Assembly: GCA_004335835.1 (NCBI GenBank)
Contig: RWJK01001973.1
Coordinates: 1 to 64,000, forward strand
Direction: 5' to 3'
From: Scenedesmus sp. ARA3
Lineage: Eukaryota; Chlorophyta; Chlorophyceae; Sphaeropleales; Scenedesmaceae
Length of the DNA stretch: 64,000 bases
The position numbers and the translations under genes are program-made. Positions 12,801 through 24,563 of the stretch are shown one piece after another (within the stretch, counting starts at the first letter, position 1; each line of letters starts with the position of its first letter). The notes beneath the pieces are model-generated. The model was given only the letters and a program-made list of their open reading frames with translations, did no database searches and was not told the origin of the DNA.

Positions 12801-12872
12801 GGTTTCAGAGCAGAGCAAGACTTCGGCAGAAGGGTCAGTGCTGGTGTGTGCCTCTTGCACACCCATGTGTTT

Positions 12873-12877
12873 TGTAA
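12873..12877 (+). terminator. TGTAA poly(A) signal of MsrB gene
   Basis: TGTAA lies 73 bases after the MsrB stop codon. This pentamer is the known green-algal poly(A) signal; its use here is inferred from position. Confidence 0.6.
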
Positions 12878-12889
12878 CTATTTCTTTTC

Positions 12890-12951
12890 AAGTGACTCAT
12901 CTGCTGTGTGTTTCTGAATCAAGTGATTCATCTGCTGTGTGTTTCTGAATG
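12890..12951. repeat. 31-bp tandem duplication
   Basis: Two 31-base units (12890-12920, 12921-12951) differ at two positions. They share TCATCTGCTGTGTGTTTCTG. Confidence 0.9.
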
Positions 12952-13201
12952 AGTGGGCATCGACAGACGCCTGGTACTGTTGCTCACTCAGCTCAGCTGT
13001 CACGAGCATCGTAGTGCAGTTGCTGAACCACAAGCCCCGAGCTAACACGGGTTGTGCCAGTATTGCATTCTAGAGGTGGTGATTAGCGATCGTTTCAGCC
13101 TTGAGGACTCCGTCACGCACCCCAGCAAGCAAGACGAAAGCGGTCAAACAACGACGGGTTGCTAGCGCGTGAATCTCTTCCATCAGGCTCGAACGTATAG
13201 G

Positions 13202-13210
13202 TATTTAAAA
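13202..13210 (+). promoter_or_regulatory. Possible TATA-like element of RSP9
   Basis: TATTTAAAA lies 38 bases before the RSP9 start codon. AT-rich sequence of this kind is rare in the surrounding GC-rich DNA, but the element is an inference from position only. Confidence 0.35.
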
Positions 13211-13247
13211 GTATAGTTCAAGGTCCATCTCGCTGTTGCGAGCAGGC

Positions 13248-15349
13248 ATGGTGCAGCTGGAGCCGAACCTGCAGCTTGTGCTGCAGCACCTCACAACATG
13301 CGGAGCTGTCCTGCCAGCAGAGGCCACAGTAAGCACTTCTAGCTGAAATAATATCCTTGGGCTTTGATATGAAAAGTGTGCAGCCATGACTATGTGGCAT
13401 ACGGTGCATTGCAGGCAGCCATGGACCACTCCATACCCATCAAGCGCAGCGAAGCTGGTTTGAAATCACTGGTGCTGTGGGGCCGGCTGCTGGCTCGCAA
13501 CGGCAAGGTCAGAAAATTGTGATGTTTTTGATGTCAGGGTGTGCAGCTGCAAAGGTTGTGCGCGTTCCCTCATGCAAAAACCTTAGCATAGTACTCCACA
13601 GCTGCAGCAGCACCACTACAGTCTGCTCGTACATGGTGCTGGCTGGCCAAGCAGCACAACAGTTTAACGTGTGTTTACGTCTTTACATCATGAACACAAA
13701 AGCATCACTGACAGATGTCTTGGTGCAAAAGCATATGCCACAAAAGCCGACAGGGTTGATGCCATGTTCCAGGCTGTACACAGGCCATGCCAAGACCCAC
13801 GATCACATGTCATGCAGAACAGCCATGGCATTCTCTGTTGGAGTCTAGTTCGTTATCAGTATTGTTCCTGCTGCTGATACTGCAGGACTACTTGATAGCT
13901 GAAGGCTACAACAATGCCACTGCCAAGGGAAAGGCGGTCAGCTTTGAGGCAAAGTTCTACTTCAGCCAAGATGGTGCAAAGTAGGCTGCAGCGATGCTGT
14001 TCTTGCGCTGTAGCTTGCAGTTGCAAGTCGACCAGCTGCATGCTGCCTACATGTGCGCATGCAGGTAGCGGTTCGCTCTTGTTCCCGCAGTCAAGACAGA
14101 CACTGAGGCTGCAACAATTGCAGTACACAACATACACAGCACATAGTGGGCACATGTTGATTTTTGCCTCATGTTGTTGCTGATGCAATATGACAGTTTT
14201 AGGCATGGTAAATGCACAACTGCGCACCTTCAAGCAATGCTGGACCAGAAGCCCCCCTGCCCGAAGGCTTCTGGCGCTCCAAGTGGGCTGATCACACAGG
14301 CACAGCTGTCCAGTAGCACGGTCATGCGATAGACATGCCTTCAATCAATGCTGATGCATGCGGTGCTGCTGTATGTGCCGTACAGGTGGGCAGACTTGCC
14401 CACAGTGGACGCAGACACCGCTGCACGTGCTGTGAAGCTGCGCTTGCAGCTCAGTGGTGATCCTGCGTTCCAGTACACAGTGGATGATGCAGCAGCAGGC
14501 ACAGCAGCACCAGAACCAGCAGCTGACAGCGAGGACAGCGGCAAGTACGTGGTGACAGAGGTGCAGCGGCTGCGGTGCATCATTGACAGTGTCAACAACG
14601 CAACTGCTGTACAGCCAAAGGTGCGTGTTGCAGCTGGCAAGGCAGTGACGAGGACAGCAGGCGGTGAACGCGTTGCAGGATGACCGAGATGAAGGTGTAG
14701 GAGCGAAGCAGCATGCAAGTTGCTGCCGCAGCAATTGCCCTAGGGGCAGTAACGCATACACAAGCCAGCAGCTGCTCAGCATGCACCGCGGTGGCATGCA
14801 TGCACCTGTACTGTGGAGCGCACCAAAAATGGCTGCAGTGGCAGAGACACTCGACACAATTGGTCCACAAAACTGCACAACAGGGCATGCATGCCACAGC
14901 TCTGGCAGGTGCCCCATGCCTATACACACTCAAAACTTCTAGTTTGACCAGGTACTTTCATGGTCCTGACTGTTTCTGCTGCTCTGACTGCTGTCTCACC
15001 TGCTTTGGCACTGTCAAATCCATGGCCGCTGGCTCCACAGGGCTACTTCATTGCCAATGCACACAGCCAGGTGGTGCCCAACCGGCTGTTCAGCGGCCTG
15101 GAGTACCCAGACAAGCTGGAGACCTACGTGCACCGCAGTGCTGCGCTGGAGGAGGGCAAGGGCGGAGGCCTTGCAGGAGACGTGCGCGGCAGCTGGTCTT
15201 TGCACTACGACAGCTTCAAGGGGGTGGCAGTGCTGCGCAGCCTGCTGTTCCCTGGCTACTGCTTCTACTACAGCAGCCATGACCTGACCTGGGGCTCGCT
15301 ATATGTTGGCGACGGGCTGCAGAACAACGATCTGGTGTTCATGCTGTGA
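13248..15349 (+). CDS. RSP9: Flagellar radial spoke head protein 9
   Basis: RSP9 is a head component of the axonemal radial spoke, which passes signals from the central pair to dynein arms. Exons are 13248-13328, 13415-13507, 13886-13980, 14386-14620 and 15041-15349, joining in phase to 270 aa, close to the known length of about 270 in the family. The N-terminus MVQLEPNLQLVLQHLTTCGA followed by IPIKRSEAGLKSLVLWGRLL, then DYLIAEGYNN and AKFYFSQDGAKWADLPTVDA, is typical of RSP9. The end has VPNRLFSGLEYPDKLETYVH and PGYCFYYSSHDLTWGSLYVG. A variable acidic/Ala insert (DDAAAGTAAPEPAADSEDSG) lies mid-protein. The ATG is unambiguous. It implies that the organism retains the capacity for flagella at some stage. 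Confidence 0.93.
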
Positions 15350-16079
15350 TAGTGCCATGGAGAAGTGCTGTTTTAGGGAAATTGTCAGCTAACCGTTAGC
15401 CAGAAGTGACTCCTGGCAGCACTTGTGTTTGGTGCCGCACTGACCCTGGCACAGGGAGGTGCTGGTGGCCACATACGTTCAAGCGTCCATGCTCGTCAGT
15501 GATGAAGTGTTGTGGTACACAGTGGCAGCCTCTGGTGGCGACTGTTCCATTCACATAGTGCTGGCCCTGGTGACTAGGGCCTGGATCGGTGTAAGTGGGA
15601 AAGGTTGAGGTCGGAGGGTGCACCAGGTTCAACAACATGATACTTGTAGCACGTGCAAGTAACTTTCAAAAAGCGTACACCCGATGGACTGCGTATGCGC
15701 CTGCAACCGAACCACCGTGTCACTTGCAACGCCCCGGGCGCTGCGGTCGCGGCGCGGGGCAGCAACATGTGAAACCGGTTTTAAAACCTTGCTTCAACAC
15801 TTTGATGTTAGACCTGCACTTGGCCGTGGCAGGGTCTTGCCCCTTTGACTGACTGCTGGGACACGGCCGGGAGCTATGGGCAGTGAACCTGAGTTACACA
15901 ACGCATACAGACTTGAAGGCCAAGACCGTTGCTGGGAGTTCATAAACACAACTGCAGCATTTAAGCACGCTTACCGGCAGTGGGACTGGATGAAACATGC
16001 CAGCTGTGGTGCTTGCAGAGGGAAATGAGCAGCATCTGCTTTGATCACAGTATAACAAAGCAAACGCTTTGATTAAATT
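15350..16079. other. Intergenic, no gene seen
   Basis: Between RSP9 and the first DUF1769-like gene, both on the plus strand. No exon, repeat or RNA gene was recognised; it should hold the 3' UTR of one and the promoter of the other. Confidence 0.5.
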
Positions 16080-19060
16080 ATGTTTGGATGCGACATGGAC
16101 GCCCTCGACTGCTGCAAGTTTAAAGGGCTGAAGCAGCAGCAAGCAGCGACTCAGATCGACGCCTTCACTATCAAGACCGCTCCAGGGTCCATCAATGATA
16201 ACTATAATGTGGTTCAACCTCATACATCCCAGCTGGACGCTCTGCCGGCGCCTGATGTCTTCCACTCAGCGCCCATTTTTCTCAGCAGTGACCCACGCTG
16301 CCCAACGCAGGTGTGTTTTAGTTTGAATAATTGAGTTTTGTTTAGCGGCATTATAGCCTTCGCATGACTTTCACACATAGGAAACCACCACAACGAGACA
16401 GACATCCTGAAGTCGGAGGCGCCAGCCCAGCAGAATGCTCTGGCAGCAGCGGCGTTGCTCACATCACACTCCCAATATGTTTACAGGCGATTGGAGGTTG
16501 CAGCGATCCCACCTCGCCTGTGTTGCTGAATCAGCAGCTGAGCCTGGACACTGAGCTGTTCTCTGGCAGCTTGCTGGTCAACATCAAGGGCTTTCCAGGC
16601 ACGCCATCCAGGGCGTTCCGCAACAGCAAGTGGCTGGGTCAGACGGTGATACAGGTAAGCTCAACAGCAACAACTGACCTGACAGCACTGGATTGAGAAA
16701 CTCACCTGCAGGTCATGGGCAGGCTCAACCGCCTGCCAACTGCTGTGACTTGAGCTGTTAATGGCTACTGCCAACCCACGTGTGCTTTGTGCTTGATGCG
16801 TCACTTGCTTGATGCGTCACTTGCATAAAACTTTAGCAGTTTTAGCAGCAATAGCCTGCCCAACAGCTGATTAAGAAGTGGCTTGCTGACCAATGTCACG
16901 TGCAGGGCCGTTTCAAGCAGCACATTGCAGCAGACGAGCTGTGGGTGGGCCAGGAGCTGTGGAACAAGCCGCTGCTGCCGCTCAGGTGTGGAATGGGAGA
17001 CGGTGGCCTCCCTCTCAGCACTTACCATGGGCTGAGACGCACCATGATGATTCGTGCTGCTCCAAAGCTTCATGTGCTGCATGCATGACCGCAGCTGCCC
17101 AGTTCATGCAGCCAGCATGAGCTGCCACAATACAGTTTAGCAAACGCATCGTCACTGCATCTCCTTCACTCAACAACCTTCACTCAACAACCTGCCATTG
17201 ACTCAGCGCATGCATCCTGCACTCAATACACACTTCATCACTGTCGCATGCGCACTCCTCACAATATCACACTCCTTGCACTCGCCTCTCTGCCTGCGCA
17301 GCTTCCAGAAGCTCATCTTCAACACAGCAGCCAAGATCTTCAGCGCCACCAGCCGCATCACCACGCAGGGCGAGGGCGTGGGCTTCCTTAACCCGCTGCT
17401 GGCCATGGCGCAGCTGGTCAACGTGGCAGCGCCAGGCAGCGAGCCGTGCCTGCAGGGAGAGGTGCTGGAGGATGCGCGCCTGCTGGTGCCTGCGCTGGCT
17501 GACAAGCGCGGTGAGCAGGCAGATGCAGCGTGGCATGGCAGCTGGCAGGCGTTGCTTGATGATGTATGCTGCACTGTGTGCCTTGTGCGGTCTATTGACA
17601 ACTGATTTCAGTCGCGCTGGTAGCTTGGCGAGAGATTCAGCGAGCCAGGATGCTGGGGGACACCTACAGAGATGCCTGCAGCCCTCCTGCAAACTATAGC
17701 TTGTCAGAGTACCAGGTATCAAGCAGCTTTTGACACAAGCTGGCCGCCTCCCTGACTCGTGACGTGTGCACGCCTGCAGGCAAGCCTATTGCGAGCACGC
17801 TGCGCCAGAAGCACTTTGACAAGCCGGCCAACCTGGCTGCAGCGCACTTCAGCAGCGAGCACGTGTACACCTTTGTCATCGGCCAGAGCATCCTGGACAT
17901 GATGCAGTACCGGCTGTCACTGGGTGGCCTGCTCAATCTGGACCTGTGCCCCATCCTCAATGGGCAGCCGCTGCAGATGATGTGCAAGAACATCAGGGTG
18001 AGGCGCGGCTTGTGTTATTGCTGTGGCTTGATTGGTGACTTGATTAGGAGGGTGAGCTGCATGCAGGCAGCGGCACCGGCAACGGCACTGGTTGGTATGT
18101 GTGTATACGTCGTACTCGTTACTGTTCAGGCAATTGCCTGGGCAGCCCACGCGCAATGTGTTAAGCCAGGTTGTGAATCCTCTTGCAAGCTCTGCTGTCA
18201 CCCGTCTCACAGCAGCTTCACCGGCCCTGTTGCTGTGTAACGGTGCAGCGCGATGCTGCTTGAGCTGCAGGCTCAGCATGCTGGACCCTTGCATAGACAA
18301 CCAACCCATGAGCCGCCACTGACTTTCTGCTTGGCGATGGCACTGGCCCTCCTCTTGCACACAGGACAACAAGACCATCCTCAGTGTGCTAGTGTGGCAT
18401 GAGCGGCTGAACTACCCAGCCGGCATCAAGGCAATGGCTGGCAGCCTCAGCAGCAGCAGGCTCAGCACCGCCAGCAGCAGCTGCAGCACACTCAATGACA
18501 GCAGCACACTAGGCGGCTGCAGCAGCGGCAGCATCAGCGACTGCTGCAGCAGCAGCGACGACAGCAGCACCAGCAGCAGTGGGCACAACAGCAGCGGCAG
18601 GTTCAGCAGAAGCAGCAGCAGCATCTGTAGCAGTGGCGGGTGCTGCTGTGCAGAGTCACCCGGCAGGTGTAGCAGCTGCAGCAGCCGCAGCAGCAACAGC
18701 AGCAGCAGCAGCTGTGATGGCAGCGTAAATGATGATGCGCTCAGTGACTACTGCAGCGCATGCAGCCAGTTCAGCAGCAGTGACAGCACATGTGATGTAG
18801 CAGATGTTGGAGATGCCCTCATAGCTGATGTCATGGACATGCCCAGCAACATAGCGAGCAGCACAGCCAGGGCTCCAGCAGTGATTGAGGATGCGGCAGT
18901 GGCTGCAGCTGCAGCATATGCAGCAGCAGAGCACGCACACAACAGTCCGGCGCATGGAACAGCAGCAGCAGCAGCAGCAGCAGTAGTTCGTCAGCGCAAG
19001 CAGAAGCGTGGCTCTGCCCCCAAGCGCTTCAAAGCCTGGCTGAAGAAGCTGCTGAAGTGA
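16080..19060 (+). CDS. DUF1769-like protein, paralogue A, Ser-rich C-terminus
   Basis: The sequence resembles the DUF1769 (UPF0590) family of unknown function. Exons are 16080-16310, 16487-16654, 16906-16985, 17302-17510, 17780-17997 and 18365-19060, giving 533 aa in phase. Family-like blocks are LDTELFSGSLLVNIKGFPGT, a GRFKQ segment, VNVAAPGSEPCLQGE, HFSSEHVYTFVIGQSILDMM, LDLCPILNGQPLQMMCK and LSVLVWHERLNYP. After the domain comes about 200 residues of Ser/Cys/Ala-rich sequence from AGC/GCA triplets, then a basic end (RFKAWLKKLLK) that would form an amphipathic helix. Paralogue B, 3.4 kb downstream, lacks this tail. The domain assignment rests on memory of the family and should be verified; the gene itself is well supported by paralogy and splicing. 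Confidence 0.8.
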
Positions 19061-22000
19061 GGATGCAACCAGGGCAGTACCACAGCACAGCACATGCAGC
19101 CATGCTTGTTTTGATGACTGTTCTAGTGTGTGTAAGGGTCCAGGAGCCCTGCCAGTGACGGGGGAGCTGACCTTGCAGCTGCATCAGCAAGTATCACTTG
19201 CCAGTGCCAGTGCTTGGGACCTTCAGATGATTTTGCTGCATATTGGCAGGGCAGCGCTCTGATGTGTCACAGATGGCACAGCTGCGTTGAGGTTGCAGCC
19301 CTGCAGTTCAGCAGAAGTCTGCTCGACATACAGAGCGCAGCGACAGGCACCCATGGAAGCGCGTGTTACTTGGGCTGAGCATACAGGCGCATGCACAGCA
19401 GCCGCAGCCAACAACCCTTGGCACAGCCGCCTCTTGCGTGGAATCTGCACATTACTCGGTGTGTGTGAGGTGCGCGGCTGACTTTTTCAAGCACAAATCA
19501 GTGATGTGTGAGTATGCTCATGTATGTTTTGTCAGGGCACGGACGCATGCAGTGCTGGTATATCCTCAAGCGTTTATGTACTTGGCTGATACTTGATAGG
19601 GCATGGGCGGTTCACATTTGATCGTTGATAAGGGTAGCGGTTCCCAGCAGGCCTGCAGCACTCCAGCAGGCGCTCTGATAGCTAGGGCTTGTAGTGGGCA
19701 CGGCTGCCACTGGGCGGCCCTCCATCGTATGCAGCTGCAGCAGCCAAGCGTGCTTGCATGCAACTTGACATGCATGCTTGCTGGCACCAGCTACGTGGTG
19801 CTATCTCAAGATATCTTGATATCGATATCAGGCCGCACACCGGCAGTACGTTGTTGGGGGGTCTTGTAGCAGTAGCAGCGGGCTGGCGTGCGCCGTCAAA
19901 GGTTGTTGTACAACCAGTAGCGTTTACCCCTGTCTGGTAGCGTCCCTGGTGTAGGCTTGTTGTGCTGTTGGTACAGGCAGTCTCTGTAGTGCTTACTGCT
20001 ACAGTCGTGCAGTTGTCAGTTCCAGTCAATGTTCCGGGGCTGCTTTCCAAATGATGCTTTGGAGGACAGCCTACGGTGGCGGCGCGTTTCATTGAAGAAA
20101 CAGTTTTGGGGTCTGAGTTTGCTGTGACTGTGCTTTGCTTGTGCGACAGTGCGCTGCTCCATGCAGCATGCTCAGCCGCCTGATTGTGTGCACATGTACG
20201 TGGATCAAATCTATTTCTGCACGGCAATGGCGCAGCTGGCACTGTTGATGTCGTTGTGTTGGCATGGCTGGACAGCATACGCACTCACAGCGCATGCAAT
20301 TCCAGGCAACTCACAATCGTGTGTTTGCAGAGCATCATGAAGCACAGCAGCAAGGCCACGCACAACCAGGGCAGCCTAGTCCTGCTAGGACTGTCTGGGC
20401 CGCGGTTCAAATTTTAATGGCATGCAGCGGTGCGTGCATGTGCATGAGTGATCTTGTAACTGTGTGTGTTTGTGTGTGCGGTTGGCGTGCATGCTGCTGC
20501 TGGTATGCATATTGCTGCATGCATGTAAAGCTGCACATGGTGCGGCTGGTTATGTGCAGCCACAGTGCACTTGTTGCCTTGACTGCACCTGCGGGACTGA
20601 GGTATGAGGCACCCTTATACTGGTCAGCTTGCAGGCGGCACGCATGTAGGGGCTACAGCCACATTTGTTGAATATGGCAGCCCGCATCGTAGCGGTCATA
20701 ATCTTTTTGTTAACTGGTGCCTTGTTGCAACAGAGCACATGCACACTGCATGGCGCGAGCTGCAAGCGGCTCGTGCAGCTGCCGCGCACTGACCTTTGTA
20801 CAAACAACACTTGTGGTGGCCCTGTGATGTTATGTTGACAGGCCAGGCGGCAGGCAAACACAGTTGTCTGTCGGCGAGCCACATTGGGGTGATGCTGCAG
20901 CTGCCCAGGGAACCAATATGCCCGGCAGTTGTCGCTCACACCGGTGACAGTACATATCGGCAAGGGTTAAGCTGCTTTCCAAAGCAGCACCGCCCACATT
21001 TCATCAGCTTTTATCCCGCTTTACAGTGGCAGTGCTGTGTGTGGTAGGTGTGTTCTGGCACACTGCCTGCAGCATTACTGGACTGATGCATGTGATAAGC
21101 AGGGCTGTTGCTGTGTTGCATGTGTCAGCAGCTGTGAAGCTTGCAGCTTGCTGGGGCAGTCAGCACATGCTTGATATTCACTCATGGTTGACCGGGCTGT
21201 TAGATAGTGGAGAGGGGAGTTACCAGACAGCAACACTGGGGTTCAAGTTTTGCAGTTATAACGGTGACAGTGGCAGTCTTGCAGGGCGGCAGTGCGCAGT
21301 GCAGCCTGACCACCTCCGTGATTAAAGTGTGGTGGGTCGTGCTCCCCGCAGTGAAGGGTGTCAGCTTTATGTACATGTTACTGGTTGTGCTGCTGGTGCT
21401 TGCAGCTGCCTTTACCACCAGCTTAGTGTAGCGTCCTGTGCGAATTATTGCCTCGCAACCTGAGCTGGCAGCAATGCAGCTCGTCTGTTGTCAGCAGCAG
21501 CTTGCTTTCTTCTTCTGGGTCTCTTGTTGTGGTTGGTAATTTTATTGTCTGTGAAAGCAAGGGGAACTTTGGTCGTGCCGGTCTGAATCTCTGCTGCTGC
21601 ATTGGTGTGCTGCCTCAGCACAGCACGATGCTGTTGTTATGCTGTCCTGGCACAGCAGCGGACACTGACACACACACGCCGAGTGACTGGTTGTGGCCAG
21701 GTCATGGAGGCGGGGAACCTGATGGGTACATGTCAAAATGCTGTGCTGTAGCTGCAGCATGCAATTGCTGCCAGCTTACCAGGTGGTAACCAGTCAAGCC
21801 ATGCTGCCTCGCTGAAACGCCTTATACATGCCTGAAATGTCCTGTGTCCTCACACACTGGCTGCAGTGCTCAGCAGGTTGTTTGCACTGCTTGAGTTGCA
21901 CAGAGCACACCAACGCAGCCATTTCTGAGGCGCCTACATCTCTGAGTAATTTGCTGTGCGGCACAGCTCCCGTCAATTGCGCCAGCGCCGATGCACACTG

Positions 22001-22481
22001 AGCGCCGGCGTGAAGGCTGCTGCCACGTTCAAGGCGGCCTGGCGGAGGGGCGCACGTGATCCCGGTGGCGGGATGTTCCCGAGTTTAATGACCGACATTC
22101 GAGACTAAGCGAAATAAAGCATTCCTTGTCAATATGATACGATCTGCGCAGTTTGGCGCCGCCTGCAGGCGGGGTACTGTGAACCATGTGACAACTTCGG
22201 CCGAGCCGAGCGCGGCCATACGTAAGGCATTGACGGACTGAAACAGGCCACCACGCCTCACAATACATCACCACCCTTCCTATCTAGATTCCATTTCCTG
22301 CCTCCGCTGCGCATTATCCGGTGCGCAGTGTATCATCACCCCTCCCCACTCTCACATTTCTTTCTACGACACAGCAGCCGGTGCACTGCATGAAGTGCTA
22401 GCGTGTGCAAAGACTCCTGATAGCGCGCCAACATCTGCGCAGGAGCAGCAGCAACACAGCTCTCGGTGCAGTGACACTAGG
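19061..22481. other. 3.4-kb gene-poor stretch between the DUF1769 paralogues
   Basis: Open frames up to about 200 codons occur on both strands, but none has recognisable motifs or in-phase splice partners, and their Leu/Ala/Cys/His-rich translations are what this base composition gives by chance. It holds a GT-rich patch near 20460-20480 and two abutting 12-base palindromes at 19807-19829. No transposon ends or RNA genes were recognised. Confidence 0.45.
19131..19135 (+). terminator. TGTAA poly(A) signal of DUF1769-like A
   Basis: TGTAA lies 71 bases after the stop codon, the same distance as in the MsrB gene. Confidence 0.55.
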
Positions 22482-23196
22482 ATGTCTCCAGCAGCGGCGA
22501 ACGCTGGAGCAGAGACGGTAGCAGCAGTATCAATCCCAAATCACTATGCAGGAATCTACCCGAAGGAGCACATTGAACGCGCCGAGCACGTCGAGGGATT
22601 CTTTGAGCTGGGCCCACGCGAAGTGCACCCATTCCACAAGCCAGCCATGCCCAGCCAGGAGCAGCTGCAGAACTCACTCAACAGCCCGGTGATCGTAACA
22701 CCAAACCCAATGGTGAAGCAGCAGGTGCGTGCTTTTGTGTGTTGCAACGTGGCACAATGGCGCGCAGTTGCGTCTTGACCGCAAAGCAATGTCGCATGCA
22801 GCCATACTCTGCTGAACTCGTTGCATAGCCACAATTAGTTGTCTTACCGGCGTCACGCCGTGCTGCCTTGCAGCCACGGATCGACTCGGAACTTTCCATG
22901 TATCCATGTACTACGCAGCCTGGGCGAGTGGCATACGTATACAATGCATGCTCCACCTGAAGACTACGATAATTTATATAAGCATCCCATGCGTTTTGCA
23001 GGAGGTCAACGGCAGGACGGACCCCACCTTCGAGCTGCCCATCAACTCAGGCCCCATGACCATCAACACCTCCATGTTTGAGGGCACGCTGGAGGTGCAC
23101 CTCAAGGGCCTGCCCACCAGCCAGAAGCGGGTGTTTGAGGGCAAGAAGCGCTTCTTCCAGATCATGTGCCAGGTGAGCCACCAGCGACACAGGCAA

Positions 23197-23257
<61 letters not shown>

Positions 23258-23375
23258 AGTGGTGTGCTACAGAGGTAACAGAGGCAGCTGGTCTACCTGC
23301 TTGCAGGCTGCAGCTGTAACCGATGCCTCACTCAGACCGTTGACCAAGAGCAGCATGCACCATCCAACAAACACC

Positions 23376-23429
<54 letters not shown>

Positions 23430-24563
23430 GCAGGGCCGCTTCAAGCGCGCCGTGGACGCTGATGGGCTGTGCATGGGCCAGGAGTTTGTCAAGGCAGGCA
23501 ACGTGCCGCCCTGGGTGGGCGAGATGGTGCTCACTGCAGCAGCAAAGGTCTTCAGCAGCAGCACGCAGGTGGATATCTACGCCAAGCTGCCATACTTCAT
23601 GAACCCGGTGCTGGCGGCCTGCCAGATGGTCAATGTGGCACTGCCAGGCAGCGAGCCCAGCCTGACTGAGGCGACTGAAGACATGCGGCTGTTCGCGCCT
23701 GAGCTGGCTGACAAGACAGGTGATGAGACAGCAGGCAACTTGAGGCGTCCAGCAAGCAGTAGATGGCAGTGCACTAGTTGTGTAGCTCATGATGTTTGCA
23801 GTCAATGAGGCTGTTTGCGCCAGAGCTGGTTGACAAATAAGGTGCAGCAGCAGCAGCAGCATTCATAAGGCAATATGAGGCATGCGGCAAGCAGTGGAAT
23901 GCCGTGCACCAGCTGTGTAGCTCATAATGTATGCAGTCATAGTCACAGACAGCATGAGGCAGCTGGCCCTGTTGTGTGCCAAGAGGCCTGTAGCAAAACG
24001 CCTGCTTCACCATTCACGGCCTGTGGTAGCTTTGGTGCAAGTGTTTCAGAATTTCTGCAGGCGTGATGCAGCCAACCTGCAAGCGCGCTTGCTGCCGCGG
24101 CACGCATCAGACCACCTCGAAGGCTGAGCTTGCTCACTTGCTGCTGTAGCAACCAGTAACACTGCAACACTGCCCTGCAGGCGCCCCGCTGAGCCCTGAG
24201 AAGCGGCGCAAATGGTGCGACGTGCCCAAGCACCTGGCAGGCAAGCAGTTCAGCACAGAGCACGTGTACACCTTCCACATCTGGCAGCACCTGATCGACT
24301 TCTCCACGTACAAGCTCAGCGTGGGCGGCTTTGTAAACCTGGACCTCACGCACGCCCTCAACTGCCAGCCGCTGCAGCTGACCTGCAAGGACACGCACGC
24401 AGACGAGTACATGTTCAGCATGCTGGTGTGGCACGAGCGGCTGCTGTACGCAGACGACACCTCAGCAGCAGCAGCGCTGGCGGAGCGACTCAGCAGGTGG
24501 GGCGCTGGCTTCAGGAGCCTCATGACAGGCGGCAGCAGCAGCAGCAGCGCCGGCAAGAAGTAG
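22482..24563 (+). CDS. DUF1769-like protein, paralogue B
   Basis: Paralogue of the gene at 16080-19060. Exons are 22482-22724, 23002-23172, 23434-23719 and 24181-24563 (360 aa). Shared features are a GRFKxxxxADxLxxGQE segment, VNVALPGSEPSLTE, LFAPELADK, FSTEHVYTFHIWQHLIDF, LDLTHALNCQPLQLTCK and MLVWHERLLY. Intron positions after the block before GRFK and after the ADK motif are shared with paralogue A, but A has further introns within GRFK...SFQK and before the WHERL block that B lacks. The ATG at 22482 was chosen; an upstream in-frame stretch starts only with GTG. The intron 23720-24180 carries a decayed copy of the end of exon 3. Function is unknown. Confidence 0.82.
23199..23429 (+). repeat. 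Two (CTG)n arrays framing one intron
   Basis: CTG arrays at 23199-23256 and 23378-23429 lie at the two ends of the intron 23173-23433 of paralogue B, one 26 bases after the donor and one immediately before the acceptor. Confidence 0.9.
23683..23945 (+). repeat. Decayed duplicate of exon 3 end in intron
   Basis: The block from ATGCGGCTGTTCGCGCCTGA (23683) through the exon 3 donor and about 85 bases of intron recurs from 23805 as ATGAGGCTGTTTGCGCCAGA. Both copies end in a GTGTAGCTCAT-ATGT-TGCAGTC block. The second copy reads AELVDK-stop (TAA) instead of AELADK, so it can no longer be coding. Confidence 0.85.

Noticed and set aside
21207..21431. 74-codon plus-strand frame with a hydrophobic C-terminus
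   Set aside because: Hydrophobic Leu/Val stretches arise by chance from CTG/GTG-rich noncoding DNA here; no splice partner or signal was found.
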